Shown: positions 1-10,194 of the stretch, one piece after another | Layout of the letters: the number at the start of each line of letters is the position of its first letter | How positions within the stretch are numbered: position 1 is the stretch's first letter | From: Microbacterium sp. Leaf159 | GTDB taxonomy: Bacteria > Actinomycetota > Actinomycetes > Actinomycetales > Microbacteriaceae | NCBI RefSeq assembly: GCF_001423615.1 | Contig: NZ_LMOU01000001.1 | Coordinates: 50,989 to 114,988 of the forward strand | Direction: 5' to 3' | DNA length: 64,000 bases | Translations under genes and position numbers: made by a program | The notes under the pieces: generated by a model | Seen by the model: the letters and a program-made list of their open reading frames with translations, nothing else | Database searches by the model: none | What the model was told of the DNA's origin: nothing

Positions 1-2
1 AC

Positions 3-1657
<1,655 letters not shown>

Positions 1658-1658
<1 letters not shown>

Positions 1659-2149
1659 TGGCGGTTCGCGAGATCCGGGTCTTCGGAGACCCCGTGCTTC
1701 GTACCGTGTGCAGCCCGATCGACGTCATCGACGACGGCGTGCGCGCCCTGGTGACCGATCTGATCGACACCGTGGAGGTTCCGGGGCGCGCAGGCGTCGC
1801 GGCTCCCCAGATCGGAGTCGCCGTTCGGGCCTTCAGCTACAACATCGACGGTGATATCGGCTACGTGCTCAATCCGGTCCTGACCGAGGTGCGCGGCGAG
1901 CCGGTGCCGACGGGGGAGGGATGCCTGTCCGTTCCCGGGCTCTGGCACGACGCGATGCGTCACCCCTGGGCCCGGGTCGAGGGAATCGACCTCGACGGCT
2001 CACCTGTCGTGCTCGAAGGCGATGGCCTCCTGGCTCAGGCACTGCAGCACGAGACGGATCACCTCGACGGCAAGCTCTATCTCACGCGACTGGATGCCGA
2101 GACGCGCAAGCGCGCGATGCGCGAGGTGCGCGAGAGCGACTGGTTCTGA
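1658..2149 (+). CDS. def: Peptide deformylase
   Basis: This 163-residue protein removes the N-formyl group from nascent polypeptides. All three family motifs are present: GVAAPQIG (residues 46-53), EGCLS with the metal-binding Cys (87-91) and QHETDHLDG with the two metal His and catalytic Glu (130-138). Its length is normal for a bacterial Def. The ATG at 1658 overlaps the TGA of the upstream ATPase by one base, so the two are probably co-transcribed and translationally coupled. A strong hairpin follows directly. No oddities. Confidence 0.96.
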
Positions 2150-2164
2150 GCGTTCGACACATAG

Positions 2165-2196
2165 GAGAAGGGCCCCGCCGGAGCGGGGCCCTTCTC
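2165..2196. terminator. Bidirectional terminator between def and the acyl-CoA synthetase
   Basis: A perfect 14-bp stem (GAGAAGGGCCCCGC and its complement) with the 4-nt loop CGGA lies between two convergent genes, 16 nt after the def stop. It is symmetric and could serve both strands. Confidence 0.85.
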
Positions 2197-2212
2197 ATAT
2201 GTGCGGGTCGTC

Positions 2213-4045
2213 TCAGCCGCCGATGGCGACGTTCGTCGTCGAGACGGGCTCGTCGTAGATGGCGGCGATCTCGTCGGCGAAGTCGTTCATGATCACATTC
2301 CGCTTGATCGAGAGCTTGGGCGTCAGGTGTCCGGATGCCTCGGTCCATTCGCTGTCGAGGATCGTGAACTTGCGGATCGACTCGGCGCGGGAGACGCGGG
2401 CGTTGGCGGCATCCACCGCCTTCTGGATCTCGGCGCGCACCGCGTCGTTCTTCGCGGCGACCGTGAGCGACATGTCCTTGTCGAGTCCGGCGTTCGCGAG
2501 CCACGTGGGCAGCATCTCGGAGTCGAGTGTGACGAGCGCCGAGATGAACGGTCGCTGGTCGCCGACGACGACGACCTGGCCGATGATCGGGTTCGCGCGG
2601 ATCGGGTCCTCGAGAGCGGCCGGTGCGACGTTCTTGCCGCCTGCCGTGACGATGATCTCCTTCTTGCGACCGGTGATCGTGAGGAAGCCCTCGGAGTCGA
2701 AGCTGCCGATGTCGCCGGTGTGGAACCAGCCGCCTTCGCTGAAGGCCTCCGCAGTGGCCTCGGGATTGTTCCAGTACTCCTTGAACACGTTGATGCCGCG
2801 CACCTCGATCTCGCCGTCGTCGGCGAGCCGCACCCCGACGCCGGGGAGAGCGGGGCCGACGGTGCCGATCTTCGACTTGTCGGCGAGATTCACGGTCGCA
2901 GGGGCCGTGGTCTCGGTGAGGCCGTAGCCCTCGAGGATCACGACGCCGAGGCTGTGGAAGAAGTGACCGAGTCGCGCGCCGAGCGGAGCTGAGCCCGAGA
3001 CGGCGTAGACGATCCTGCCGCCCATCGCCTCACGCAGCTTGCTGTAGACCAGCTTGTTGAACAGCGCGAACTTGAGCCGGGTTCCGAACGGGACGCTCTT
3101 TCCCTCTTCGACCAGCTTGGAGTGCTGGATCGCGACGTCGGCCGCCGCGCGGAAGATCTTGCCCTTGCCGCCGGCCTCGGCCTTCTGCTCCGCCGAGTTG
3201 TAGACCTTCTCGAACACGCGCGGCACGGCGAGGAGGAAGGTCGGCTTGAAGGAGCCGAGCGCCGGCAGCAGCTGACGCGTGTCGGGCTGATGCCCGGTGC
3301 GGACGCCCGCGTGGATGTTCAGGATCGAGATGAAGCGCGCGAAGACGTGCGCGGTCGTGATGAAGAGCAGCGTCGAGGAACCGGGCGTCTGGACGACGGC
3401 ATCCAGCGCCTTGGCGGAGTTGCGGGAGAGCTCGACGAAGTTGCTGTGCGTGAGCACGCAGCCCTTGGGGCGACCGGTGGACCCGGACGTGTAGATGAGG
3501 GTGGCGATGTCGGAGCCGACGGCGATGTTGCGGAGGCGCTCGATCTCGGCGTCCGGCACGGACGCCCCCTGCGCCGTGAGCGCGTCGATGGCGCCGAGGT
3601 GAAGCTGCCACACCTCGCGGAGCAGCGGGAGGTCGCCACGGACCTCGTCGAGTCGGGCGAAGTGCTCGGGGGACTCGACCATGACGGCGATCGCGCCCGA
3701 ATCCTCGAGGATCCACTGGATCTGCGACGGCGAGCTGGTCTCGTAGATCGGCACCATCACCGCGCCGGCGTAGAAGAGCGCGAAATCGACGAGAGTCCAC
3801 TCGTAGGTGGTGCGGGCGAGGAAGCCCACCTTCTCGCCGGGCTGGATGCCGGCGGCGACGAAGCCCTTCGCGAGAGCGATGACCGCGGTCTGGAAGTCGG
3901 CGGCGGAGATGTCGCGCCAGCCCTCTCCGTCGGGGACGGCGAACAGAGGGCGATCCGGAGTCGCCTCGACGCGCTTGGCCAGCAGGTCGGCGATGTTCGC
4001 ATCGGGATCGGCGGGGACGACGGCGGGGACTTCAAACTGGACCAC
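2213..4045 (-). CDS. Long-chain acyl-CoA synthetase (FadD15-like)
   Basis: This AMP-forming synthetase activates fatty acids to acyl-CoA through an acyl-adenylate. The ANL-family P-loop YTSGSTGRPKG and the downstream GYGLTE motif are present, and the C-terminal part carries the GRKKEIIVTAGGKN hinge. I place the start at the GTG at 4045 (610 aa), preceded by GGAG 5 nt upstream. A longer reading to 4192 would run through the promoter of the divergent plsC. A TAGACT box on the minus strand (4087-4092) predicts a short leader. It sits next to plsC, so fatty acid activation and phospholipid acylation are neighbours, as with fadD15 and a plsC-like gene close to aroG in M. tuberculosis. Substrate chain length cannot be told from sequence. 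Confidence 0.9.
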   Translation of the reverse strand: MVQFEVPAVVPADPDANIADLLAKRVEATPDRPLFAVPDGEGWRDISAADFQTAVIALAKGFVAAGIQPGEKVGFLARTTYEWTLVDFALFYAGAVMVPIYETSSPSQIQWILEDSGAIAVMVESPEHFARLDEVRGDLPLLREVWQLHLGAIDALTAQGASVPDAEIERLRNIAVGSDIATLIYTSGSTGRPKGCVLTHSNFVELSRNSAKALDAVVQTPGSSTLLFITTAHVFARFISILNIHAGVRTGHQPDTRQLLPALGSFKPTFLLAVPRVFEKVYNSAEQKAEAGGKGKIFRAAADVAIQHSKLVEEGKSVPFGTRLKFALFNKLVYSKLREAMGGRIVYAVSGSAPLGARLGHFFHSLGVVILEGYGLTETTAPATVNLADKSKIGTVGPALPGVGVRLADDGEIEVRGINVFKEYWNNPEATAEAFSEGGWFHTGDIGSFDSEGFLTITGRKKEIIVTAGGKNVAPAALEDPIRANPIIGQVVVVGDQRPFISALVTLDSEMLPTWLANAGLDKDMSLTVAAKNDAVRAEIQKAVDAANARVSRAESIRKFTILDSEWTEASGHLTPKLSIKRNVIMNDFADEIAAIYDEPVSTTNVAIGG

Positions 4046-4086
4046 GGCAGCTCCTTCGGTACCGGTCGGGCACTGGGTTGCACACG

Positions 4087-4092
4087 AGTCTA
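4087..4092 (-). promoter_or_regulatory. -10 box (TAGACT) for the acyl-CoA synthetase
   Basis: TAGACT on the minus strand lies 41 nt before the chosen GTG, giving a leader of about 35 nt that contains the GGAG ribosome binding site. Confidence 0.55.
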
Positions 4093-4182
4093 GGGCATGA
4101 CACCGGGTCGCACATCTGATGACACTGAGTCGCCTTTCTCGGTCGACCGGAACCGAGCGCTGGCGGATCGTCATCACGGCGC

Positions 4183-4188
4183 TAGACT
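4183..4188 (+). promoter_or_regulatory. -10 box (TAGACT) for plsC, leaderless
   Basis: TAGACT is followed by 8 nt and then the ATG at 4197. There is no Shine-Dalgarno sequence, so transcription probably begins at or next to the start codon. Confidence 0.6.
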
Positions 4189-4196
4189 TCACCTCG

Positions 4197-4895
4197 ATGT
4201 TCTACTGGCTGATGAAGTACGTCGCGATCGGACCCGTCGTCAAGGCCGTCTTCCGACCGTGGGTGGTCGGGCGTGCGAACATCCCGGCGAACGGCGCGGC
4301 GATCCTCGCCAGCAACCACCTCTCTTTCGCGGACTCGATCTTCCTGCCGCTCATGATCGATCGCCCCATGTCGTTCCTCGCCAAGAGCGACTACTTCACA
4401 GGGCGCGGCATCAAGGGGTGGGCCACGAAGTTCTTCATGAAGGCCACCGGCCAGATCCCGATCGACCGCTCGGGCGGCAAAGCCTCCGAGGCGTCTCTGA
4501 ACACCGGACTGCAGGTGCTGGGGCGGGGAGACCTCCTGGGCATCTACCCCGAGGGCACCCGCAGCCCCGACGGACGTCTCTACCGCGGCCGCACCGGCAT
4601 CGCCCGGATGGCCATGGAGGCGAAGGTCCCCGTCGTCCCCGTGATCATGGTCGACACGGACACGGCGATGCCGATCGGTCAGCGACTGCCACGCGTGGTT
4701 CGCGTCGGGATTGTCATCGGAGAGCCTCTGGACTTCTCTCGCTACGCGGGAATGGAGAACGACCGATACATCCTGCGCTCGGTCACGGACGAGATCATGG
4801 TCGCCCTTCAGCGGCTGGGGGAGCAGCAGTACGACGACGTCTACGCGTCGACCGTCAAGGACCGTCTCCCGGTGCGCGTCACACGGCGCTCCTGA
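4197..4895 (+). CDS. plsC: 1-acyl-sn-glycerol-3-phosphate acyltransferase family protein
   Basis: The protein (232 aa) belongs to the PlsC acyltransferases that put the second acyl chain on lysophosphatidate in phospholipid synthesis at the inner membrane. Block I NHLSFAD (the HxxxxD catalytic pair) and block III PEGTRS are visible. The first 25 residues are hydrophobic and may anchor the protein. I chose the ATG at 4197 because it lies 8 nt behind a TAGACT box; an in-frame ATG at 4119 would add an N-terminus that reads through this promoter. The gene is divergent from the acyl-CoA synthetase and 38 bp upstream of aroG, which has its own promoter. Confidence 0.9.
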   Translation: MFYWLMKYVAIGPVVKAVFRPWVVGRANIPANGAAILASNHLSFADSIFLPLMIDRPMSFLAKSDYFTGRGIKGWATKFFMKATGQIPIDRSGGKASEASLNTGLQVLGRGDLLGIYPEGTRSPDGRLYRGRTGIARMAMEAKVPVVPVIMVDTDTAMPIGQRLPRVVRVGIVIGEPLDFSRYAGMENDRYILRSVTDEIMVALQRLGEQQYDDVYASTVKDRLPVRVTRRS

Positions 4896-4920
4896 GGCAT
4901 CTCGGCTCCGCCGCGCGCAC

Positions 4921-4926
4921 TAGGCT
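4921..4926 (+). promoter_or_regulatory. -10 box (TAGGCT) for aroG, leaderless
   Basis: TAGGCT is followed by 7 nt and the ATG at 4934, with no ribosome binding site. Confidence 0.6.
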
Positions 4927-4933
4927 GGACTTC

Positions 4934-6274
4934 ATGCTCCAGCACCACATCGACGCGCTTGACGCGTGGCGCTCGCTCCCGATCAAGCAGCAGCCTCAGT
5001 GGCCCGACGCCGAGCGCGTCTCCGAGGTCTCGACGCAGATCGCAGCGCTTCCGCCCCTGGTGTTCGCCGGCGAGGTCGACAACCTCCGCGACCGTCTCGC
5101 ACGCGCAGCATCCGGGCGGGCCTTCCTGCTCCAGGGTGGCGACTGCGCAGAGACGTTCGCCGGCGCCACCGCCGATCAGATCCGCAACCGGATCAAGACC
5201 GTCCTGCAGATGGCGGTCGTGCTGACGTATGGCGCATCGATGCCCGTCGTGAAGATGGGCCGCATGGCCGGTCAGTTCGCCAAGCCCCGTTCCAGCGACA
5301 CCGAGACCCGCGGCGACGTCACGTTGCCCGCGTACCGCGGCGACATCGTGAACGGCTACGACTTCACCGAGGGCTCGCGTCGTGCCGACCCGGGCCGTCT
5401 GCTCCAGGGGTACCACACCGCCGCCTCGACGCTGAACCTCATCCGCGCCTTCACGCAGGGTGGCTTCGCCGACCTCCGCGAGGTGCACTCCTGGAACAAG
5501 GGCTTCGCCCAGAACCCGGCCAACCAGCGCTACGAGCGCATGGCCGCCGAGATCGATCGCGCCATCAAGTTCATGGAGGCTGCCGGCGCCGACTTCGACG
5601 AGCTCACCCGCGTGGAGTTCTTCACGGGCCACGAGGGTCTGCTGATGGACTACGAGCGTCCGATGACGCGCATCGACTCCCGCACGGACACGCCGTTCAA
5701 CACCTCGGCGCACTTCCTGTGGATCGGTGAGCGCACGCGCGAGCTCGACGGCGCGCACATCGACTACTTCTCGAAGATCCGCAACCCCATCGGCGTCAAG
5801 CTCGGCCCGACCACGACGCCCGAAACGGCTCTGGCTCTGATCGACAAGCTCGACCCGAACCGCGAGCCCGGACGACTGACGTTCATCACGCGCATGGGCG
5901 CGGGCAAGATCCGCGACGCTCTGCCGCCGCTGCTCGAGGCCGTCCGCGACTCGGGCGCGCAGCCGCTGTGGGTCACCGACCCGATGCACGGTAACGGCAT
6001 CACGACGCCCACGGGTTACAAGACGCGTCGCTTCGACGACGTCGTCGACGAGGTACGCGGCTTCTTCGAGGCGCACCGCGCCGCGGGCACGTTCCCCGGC
6101 GGCATCCACGTCGAGCTCACCGGTGACGACGTCACGGAGTGCCTCGGCGGATCCGAGCACATCGACGAGGCCGCGCTCGCGACTCGCTACGAGAGCCTCT
6201 GCGACCCGCGTCTGAACCACATGCAGTCGCTCGAGCTGGCCTTCCTCGTGGCTGAGGAGCTCGAGAAGCGCTGA
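4934..6274 (+). CDS. aroG: 3-deoxy-7-phosphoheptulonate synthase, class II
   Basis: This 446-residue enzyme condenses phosphoenolpyruvate and erythrose 4-phosphate in the first step of the shikimate pathway. It is the plant-like class II form usual in Actinobacteria: GGDCAETFA near residue 75, KMGRMAGQFAKPRS near 107, and the later THxMGxxKI-type and DPMHGNG motifs that bind substrate and metal. The start is the ATG at 4934, seven nt behind TAGGCT. The same region encodes the PASTA kinase and the Rv2175c-like protein, a conserved actinobacterial neighbourhood. A strong hairpin follows. Confidence 0.96.
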   Translation: MLQHHIDALDAWRSLPIKQQPQWPDAERVSEVSTQIAALPPLVFAGEVDNLRDRLARAASGRAFLLQGGDCAETFAGATADQIRNRIKTVLQMAVVLTYGASMPVVKMGRMAGQFAKPRSSDTETRGDVTLPAYRGDIVNGYDFTEGSRRADPGRLLQGYHTAASTLNLIRAFTQGGFADLREVHSWNKGFAQNPANQRYERMAAEIDRAIKFMEAAGADFDELTRVEFFTGHEGLLMDYERPMTRIDSRTDTPFNTSAHFLWIGERTRELDGAHIDYFSKIRNPIGVKLGPTTTPETALALIDKLDPNREPGRLTFITRMGAGKIRDALPPLLEAVRDSGAQPLWVTDPMHGNGITTPTGYKTRRFDDVVDEVRGFFEAHRAAGTFPGGIHVELTGDDVTECLGGSEHIDEAALATRYESLCDPRLNHMQSLELAFLVAEELEKR

Positions 6275-6293
6275 CCCGCGCCCCTGAGAACAC

Positions 6294-6327
6294 GAACCGC
6301 CCTTCCCGAGATCGGGGAGGGCGGTTC
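6294..6327. terminator. Terminator between aroG and the kinase gene
   Basis: A 15-bp stem (GAACCGCCCTTCCCG with its complement, one G-T pair) and 4-nt loop, 20 nt after the aroG stop, between convergent genes. Confidence 0.85.
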
Positions 6328-6340
6328 GTCGTTGCGGAGT

Positions 6341-6366
6341 CGCGTGCGACTACGCAGTCGCACGCG
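6341..6366. terminator. Second hairpin, probable terminator of the kinase gene
   Basis: A perfect 11-bp inverted repeat (CGCGTGCGACT, loop ACGC) lies 14 nt beyond the first hairpin and 12 nt from the end of the minus-strand kinase gene. It may be that gene's own terminator. Confidence 0.6.
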
Positions 6367-6377
6367 TGACCCGGAGA

Positions 6378-8324
6378 TCAGCCGCTGAGCTGGATCGAGA
6401 GCTTGACGTTGCCGCCGCGGGGGAGCTGCTTGTCGGCTCCGGGATCCTGGGCGGTCACGCGCGCCAGGTCGGCGAATCCGGGCAGATCGCCCCAGGCGGC
6501 GTAGCTCGAGGTGAAGCCGGCGTTCTCGAGGATGCCCTTGGCCTCGACGAGGGTCTTGCCCGAGACGTCCGGAACCGGGAACAGCTCCGGCCCCTTCGAG
6601 ACGATGAGCTGCACAGTGTCGCCGGGGCGCCAGTTGCCTTCTTCGGCGCGATCGGCGACCCCGACCACGAGGTCCTTCGCGACCGACTCGCTGAAGACGG
6701 ACTGGACTTCGCCCGCGACCAGGAGCTGCTTCTCGGTGAGTGTGTTCGTCGCCTGATCCACCGACATGCCGGACACGTCGGGGAAAGCGCCGGCCGAGAC
6801 GTAGAGCTCGACCGTGTCGTCCTCGAGAAGTTCGCAGCCCTCGGCGCAGGCATAGACCTCGCCGCCGTCGCGCGGGGTGACGAAGGCGTTGATCACGCGC
6901 CCGGCGTCGGCATCGGAGAACAGCACCAGTGACGTCTCGGTCGTGTTGACCTTGATGCCCGACAGATAGTCGCGGGCCTCCTGCTCGGTCTTGCCGTTGA
7001 GGGCGTCCGCCGTGTGCGAGGCGGGTCCGGTGGAGACGTACACCGTGACCTCGGCGCCCTTGTCGAGCCGCTCGCCTTCGTCGGGATCGGTGCGGATCGC
7101 CTGATCCCTGGCGACATCGATCGAGTTCTCCTCGCCGCGGACGGGAACGAATCCCTCTGCGGTCAGGGCGTCGGCTGCGGCCTCGTACGAGAGGCCTGCG
7201 ACCCCCGGCACGGCGACGAGGGAGCCGGGCCCTGAGCCGAACCACCAGCCGACGCCGCCGGCGACGGTCGCGAGGAGCAGCACGAGGGTCAGCAGGAACG
7301 CTCCGCGTGCGCGACGCCTCGATGATCGGCGACGCAGGAGGGTGGCGTTGTCGACGGCCTCCGGCACCGGGGTCGTCGGGTCGGCGATCACCATCGTGCT
7401 CGGCATGACCTTCGTCAGGTCGGCCGAATCGGCCTGGGATCGCTGCGAGGTGGTCGCAGCCGCGACGGCGGGGGCGATGCCGAGGCCTCGCTCGATCTCG
7501 CGCAGACGCTCGAGCATCTGCCCGGCATCGTCCGGACGCTCGTCCGGGGACTTCTCGGTCGCCCACAGCACGAGCTCGTCGAGCGGCTCGGGAACCCCGG
7601 GGTTGCGCACACTCGGGCGCGGCACGGATTCGGTCGCGTGCTGGAAGGCGATCTGCATGGGCTGCTCGCCCTTATAGGGCTGCTCGCCGACGAGCATCTC
7701 GTAGAGCATGATGCCGAGTGCGTAGATGTCGCTGCGGGCGTCTGCGGTGCCTCGGGTCACGAGTTCGGGGGCGAGATAGGCGATCGTCCCGAGAAGCTGC
7801 TGCCCGGTGGCGGTGTTCGCAGTCGTCGCGCGCGCGAGCCCGAAGTCGCCGATCTTGATGCGTCCGTCCTCGGCGAGCAGCACGTTCTCCGGCTTGACGT
7901 CGCGGTGGACGATTCCGGCACGGTGAGCGGCGGAGAGACCGGCGAGCACCGCATCCATGATCGTGATGGTCTGGGGGATCGTGAGCCGCTTCTGCTCGCG
8001 CAGGAGCTCGCGCAACGTGATGCCGGGGAGGTACTCCATCACCAGGTAGGCGAGCTCGCCGTCCTGGCCCTGGTCGAACACGTTCACGACGTGCGGGTCG
8101 GCCAATCGAGCAGCCGCACGTGCCTCCTGGATGAAGCGGCTCTGGAAGGCAGAGTCGTCGCTCAGGTGCGCGTGCATGACCTTCAGGGCGATGCGTCGCT
8201 CGAGCCGCAGATCCGTCGCCACGTACACGGTGGCCATGCCGCCGCGTGCGATCCGGGCGCGTACCCGATACCGACCGTCGACAAGCCGCCCGATGAGGGG
8301 GTCGGCCTGCTGATTGGTCGTCAC
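6378..8324 (-). CDS. PASTA-domain serine/threonine protein kinase (PknB family)
   Basis: The 648-residue membrane kinase has a cytoplasmic Hanks-type domain (about 17-275) with a glycine loop ARGGMATVY, catalytic HRDVKPENV and DFGLAR; a basic juxtamembrane region; one membrane segment near residues 335-357; and four extracellular PASTA-like repeats to the C-terminus. PASTA repeats in this family bind muropeptides or lipid II and control wall growth and division, which fits the nearby dcw cluster. The second repeat is odd: it holds an insert with two cysteines (CAEGC). The GTG at 8324 is preceded by TAGAAT at a 6-nt distance, so the mRNA is probably leaderless. By position it matches M. tuberculosis pknL, but PknL lacks PASTA repeats. 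Confidence 0.95.
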   Translation of the reverse strand: MTTNQQADPLIGRLVDGRYRVRARIARGGMATVYVATDLRLERRIALKVMHAHLSDDSAFQSRFIQEARAAARLADPHVVNVFDQGQDGELAYLVMEYLPGITLRELLREQKRLTIPQTITIMDAVLAGLSAAHRAGIVHRDVKPENVLLAEDGRIKIGDFGLARATTANTATGQQLLGTIAYLAPELVTRGTADARSDIYALGIMLYEMLVGEQPYKGEQPMQIAFQHATESVPRPSVRNPGVPEPLDELVLWATEKSPDERPDDAGQMLERLREIERGLGIAPAVAAATTSQRSQADSADLTKVMPSTMVIADPTTPVPEAVDNATLLRRRSSRRRARGAFLLTLVLLLATVAGGVGWWFGSGPGSLVAVPGVAGLSYEAAADALTAEGFVPVRGEENSIDVARDQAIRTDPDEGERLDKGAEVTVYVSTGPASHTADALNGKTEQEARDYLSGIKVNTTETSLVLFSDADAGRVINAFVTPRDGGEVYACAEGCELLEDDTVELYVSAGAFPDVSGMSVDQATNTLTEKQLLVAGEVQSVFSESVAKDLVVGVADRAEEGNWRPGDTVQLIVSKGPELFPVPDVSGKTLVEAKGILENAGFTSSYAAWGDLPGFADLARVTAQDPGADKQLPRGGNVKLSIQLSG

Positions 8325-8330
8325 GTCAAG

Positions 8331-8336
8331 ATTCTA
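8331..8336 (-). promoter_or_regulatory. -10 box (TAGAAT) for the PASTA kinase, leaderless
   Basis: On the minus strand TAGAAT is separated by CTTGAC from the GTG start at 8324; no Shine-Dalgarno sequence is present. Confidence 0.6.
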
Positions 8337-8403
8337 TGGAGAACTGCCTGAAAGCTTGGGGAGCGGCTCGCCCCTGGACCCTGCGGGTTTGCCCGGAAGA
8401 GGG

Positions 8404-9597
8404 TCACCCGTGAAGGCCGAGCCACTGGTGGGCCTGGGTCTCCCACTGGCCGTAGCGCTCGGGATAGGCCGAGATCTGCACCGCCTGCGCCGCATCCGTG
8501 AATCGCATGCCCTCCCAGCCGGTGATGTCGAGAAGCCCCCGGGAGCCCTGCCCGTTGGGGTCGGATGCGCCGCCGAAGAACACACGGGTGCTCCGGTCGG
8601 CGTCGATCGCCTGCTCCGGTGTTCCCCAGCCCATGCTCGGTCGCTGCTGGAACAGTCCCAGTGAGTCGCGGTCTCCCCATGAGAGGTTCCGCAGGCTGGA
8701 TTCGACCATGGCGGTCGCGAGGGCGATGGCGATCCCGCGATCGGAGACTCCGAGATTCCGCCCGACGCTGATGATCAGGTGGGCGTTCGCGGCCTGCTCC
8801 GCATCGAGATTCGCGAACAGTTGGCCGGGTGGCGCGGTCGCAGCGGCGGGCGCCGGTGCCGGTGCGGTGACCGCGGCGGCAGCGGCGACGACGATGCTCT
8901 GCCCTGGGTAGATGATCGAGCCCGAGCTCAGTCCGTTCATCGCGTAGAGCTGCGCCACCGACGTGCCGTATCGCTGAGCGATCCCGAAGAGCGTGTCGCC
9001 CGCGACGACGGCATGCGTCTGCCCACCGGTCGCCACCGGGGCGGGGGCCGCGGGGGCGACGGTCACCGGTGCGGGGGTCGAGGTTCCCGAGAGCGCGAGC
9101 TGCTGGCCGGGGTAGATGACGGATGCTCGGGTGAGGCCGTTCGCTGCCAGCACGGCGTCGACGCTCGTGCCGTACCGCTGCGCGATGCCGAACACCGTGT
9201 CGCCCGCGGCGACCACGTGGGTCGCCGTCGCGGGGGCTTGAGCCGGGGGAGCGGCGGGTGTCACGGGCGCGGACGCCCCGGCGAGGGACAGCGTCTGCCC
9301 CGGGTAGATGACGGATCGCCAGGTGAGCGCATTCCACGTGAGCACATCGACCGTGCGAAGGCCGAAGCGATTCGCGATCGACGAGATCGTGTCGCCGGGC
9401 TGCACGGTGTAGGCGGCGGGGGGCGCCTCTGCCGTCTTGACCTGAGTGGCGCTCGACTGGAGTCGCTCGATGGGCGGCGTGACGGCGTCTGCGGACGCGG
9501 GCACGACCGCGATCGCGCCAGACAGTGTGCCCAGCACCGCGGCGGGCACTCCGAGCTGGAGATAGCGCGTTCGGCGCGCGACAGCATGCGTTCTCAA
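8404..9597 (-). CDS. Secreted LysM protein with C-terminal lysozyme-like domain
   Basis: The 397-residue protein probably binds and may cleave peptidoglycan. After a basic start and a hydrophobic signal segment ending near PASADA come three LysM repeats, each with a V-x-x-GDT-x-x-x-IA-x-R(F/Y)G core and a (V/I)IYPGQ end, joined by Ala/Pro/Thr linkers. The C-terminal part (about 130 residues) looks like a transglycosylase/lysozyme-like fold, with MVESSLRN providing the likely catalytic Glu and SLGLFQQRPS the helical motif. I chose the TTG at 9597 because GGGAG lies 7 nt upstream; an upstream ATG (9654) lacks such a site. It lies next to the PASTA kinase, so a wall-remodelling role is a fair inference. 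Confidence 0.85.
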   Translation of the reverse strand: MRTHAVARRTRYLQLGVPAAVLGTLSGAIAVVPASADAVTPPIERLQSSATQVKTAEAPPAAYTVQPGDTISSIANRFGLRTVDVLTWNALTWRSVIYPGQTLSLAGASAPVTPAAPPAQAPATATHVVAAGDTVFGIAQRYGTSVDAVLAANGLTRASVIYPGQQLALSGTSTPAPVTVAPAAPAPVATGGQTHAVVAGDTLFGIAQRYGTSVAQLYAMNGLSSGSIIYPGQSIVVAAAAAVTAPAPAPAAATAPPGQLFANLDAEQAANAHLIISVGRNLGVSDRGIAIALATAMVESSLRNLSWGDRDSLGLFQQRPSMGWGTPEQAIDADRSTRVFFGGASDPNGQGSRGLLDITGWEGMRFTDAAQAVQISAYPERYGQWETQAHQWLGLHG

Positions 9598-9752
9598 GGT
9601 GGTCTCCCTTGTTCGGCGTCTGCCCACGCTGACACGTATGTAAACGGAAGTCAACAGAAGTGACGGGAGATGCCACTGTGACGAATGGGACGAAAGTGAA
9701 TCGATGGACCGGCAGAAATGCGGCGACCGCGAAGAGATGAGATAGTTGCAAC

Positions 9753-10163
9753 GTGTCTGTTCCGTCTGAAAGCAAGCCGTCTGAAACCTCGCAGTCCGAG
9801 ACCGCGTCCGAGAACAGCGTGACCGCTTCCGGCGTCACCGCCACCGAGTGGTTGACGATGCCCGATCTCGTCGAGGTCCTCGACGAGGCGCTCGGCCGTG
9901 TTCGTCGACTCATCGACGACCACTACCTCGTCGGGTCGCGTCGCTCCGGCGTCTTCGCGGTCCCCTCGGTGTTCATCGTCGACGGCCAGCCGCTGTCCTC
10001 GCTACGCGGAACGATCATCGTGCTGCAGGATGCCGGGTTCAGCGATGACGAGGTCATCGACTGGCTGCTCGCCCCCGAGGAGGAGCTGGGTCGTTCGCCG
10101 ATGGCCGCACTCCTCGCCGGCCACAAGAGCGCGGTCCGCCGCGTCGCCCGCACCCTCGCCTGA
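9753..10163 (+). CDS. Rv2175c-like DNA-binding protein
   Basis: This 136-residue protein resembles M. tuberculosis Rv2175c, a small winged-helix DNA-binding protein that PknL phosphorylates on a Thr in its N-terminal tail. Here the first 30 or so residues are a Ser/Thr/Glu-rich tail, followed by a predicted helix-turn-helix (TEWLTMPDLVEVL) and the C-terminal domain of the family (SSLRGTIIVLQDAGFSDDEVIDWL). The GTG at 9753 follows GATAGT by 6 nt. The nearby PASTA kinase makes a kinase-substrate pair plausible, but that is inference. It is convergent with the polyprenyl synthase. Confidence 0.75.
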   Translation: MSVPSESKPSETSQSETASENSVTASGVTATEWLTMPDLVEVLDEALGRVRRLIDDHYLVGSRRSGVFAVPSVFIVDGQPLSSLRGTIIVLQDAGFSDDEVIDWLLAPEEELGRSPMAALLAGHKSAVRRVARTLA

Positions 10164-10194
10164 ACCGGCGAGCCTGCTCGGAGCCCCGTTCAGG
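10159..10194. terminator. Hairpin spanning two convergent stop codons
   Basis: CCTGAAC at 10159-10165 pairs with GTTCAGG at 10188-10194, with an inner GAGC/GCTC stem. It includes the stop codons of both the Rv2175c-like gene and the prenyl synthase. Confidence 0.5.

Noticed and set aside
4097..4933. Reading aroG as a 725-residue fusion protein starting at 4097
   Set aside because: The extra 279 residues are plsC read in the wrong frame; aroG has its own leaderless promoter at 4921.
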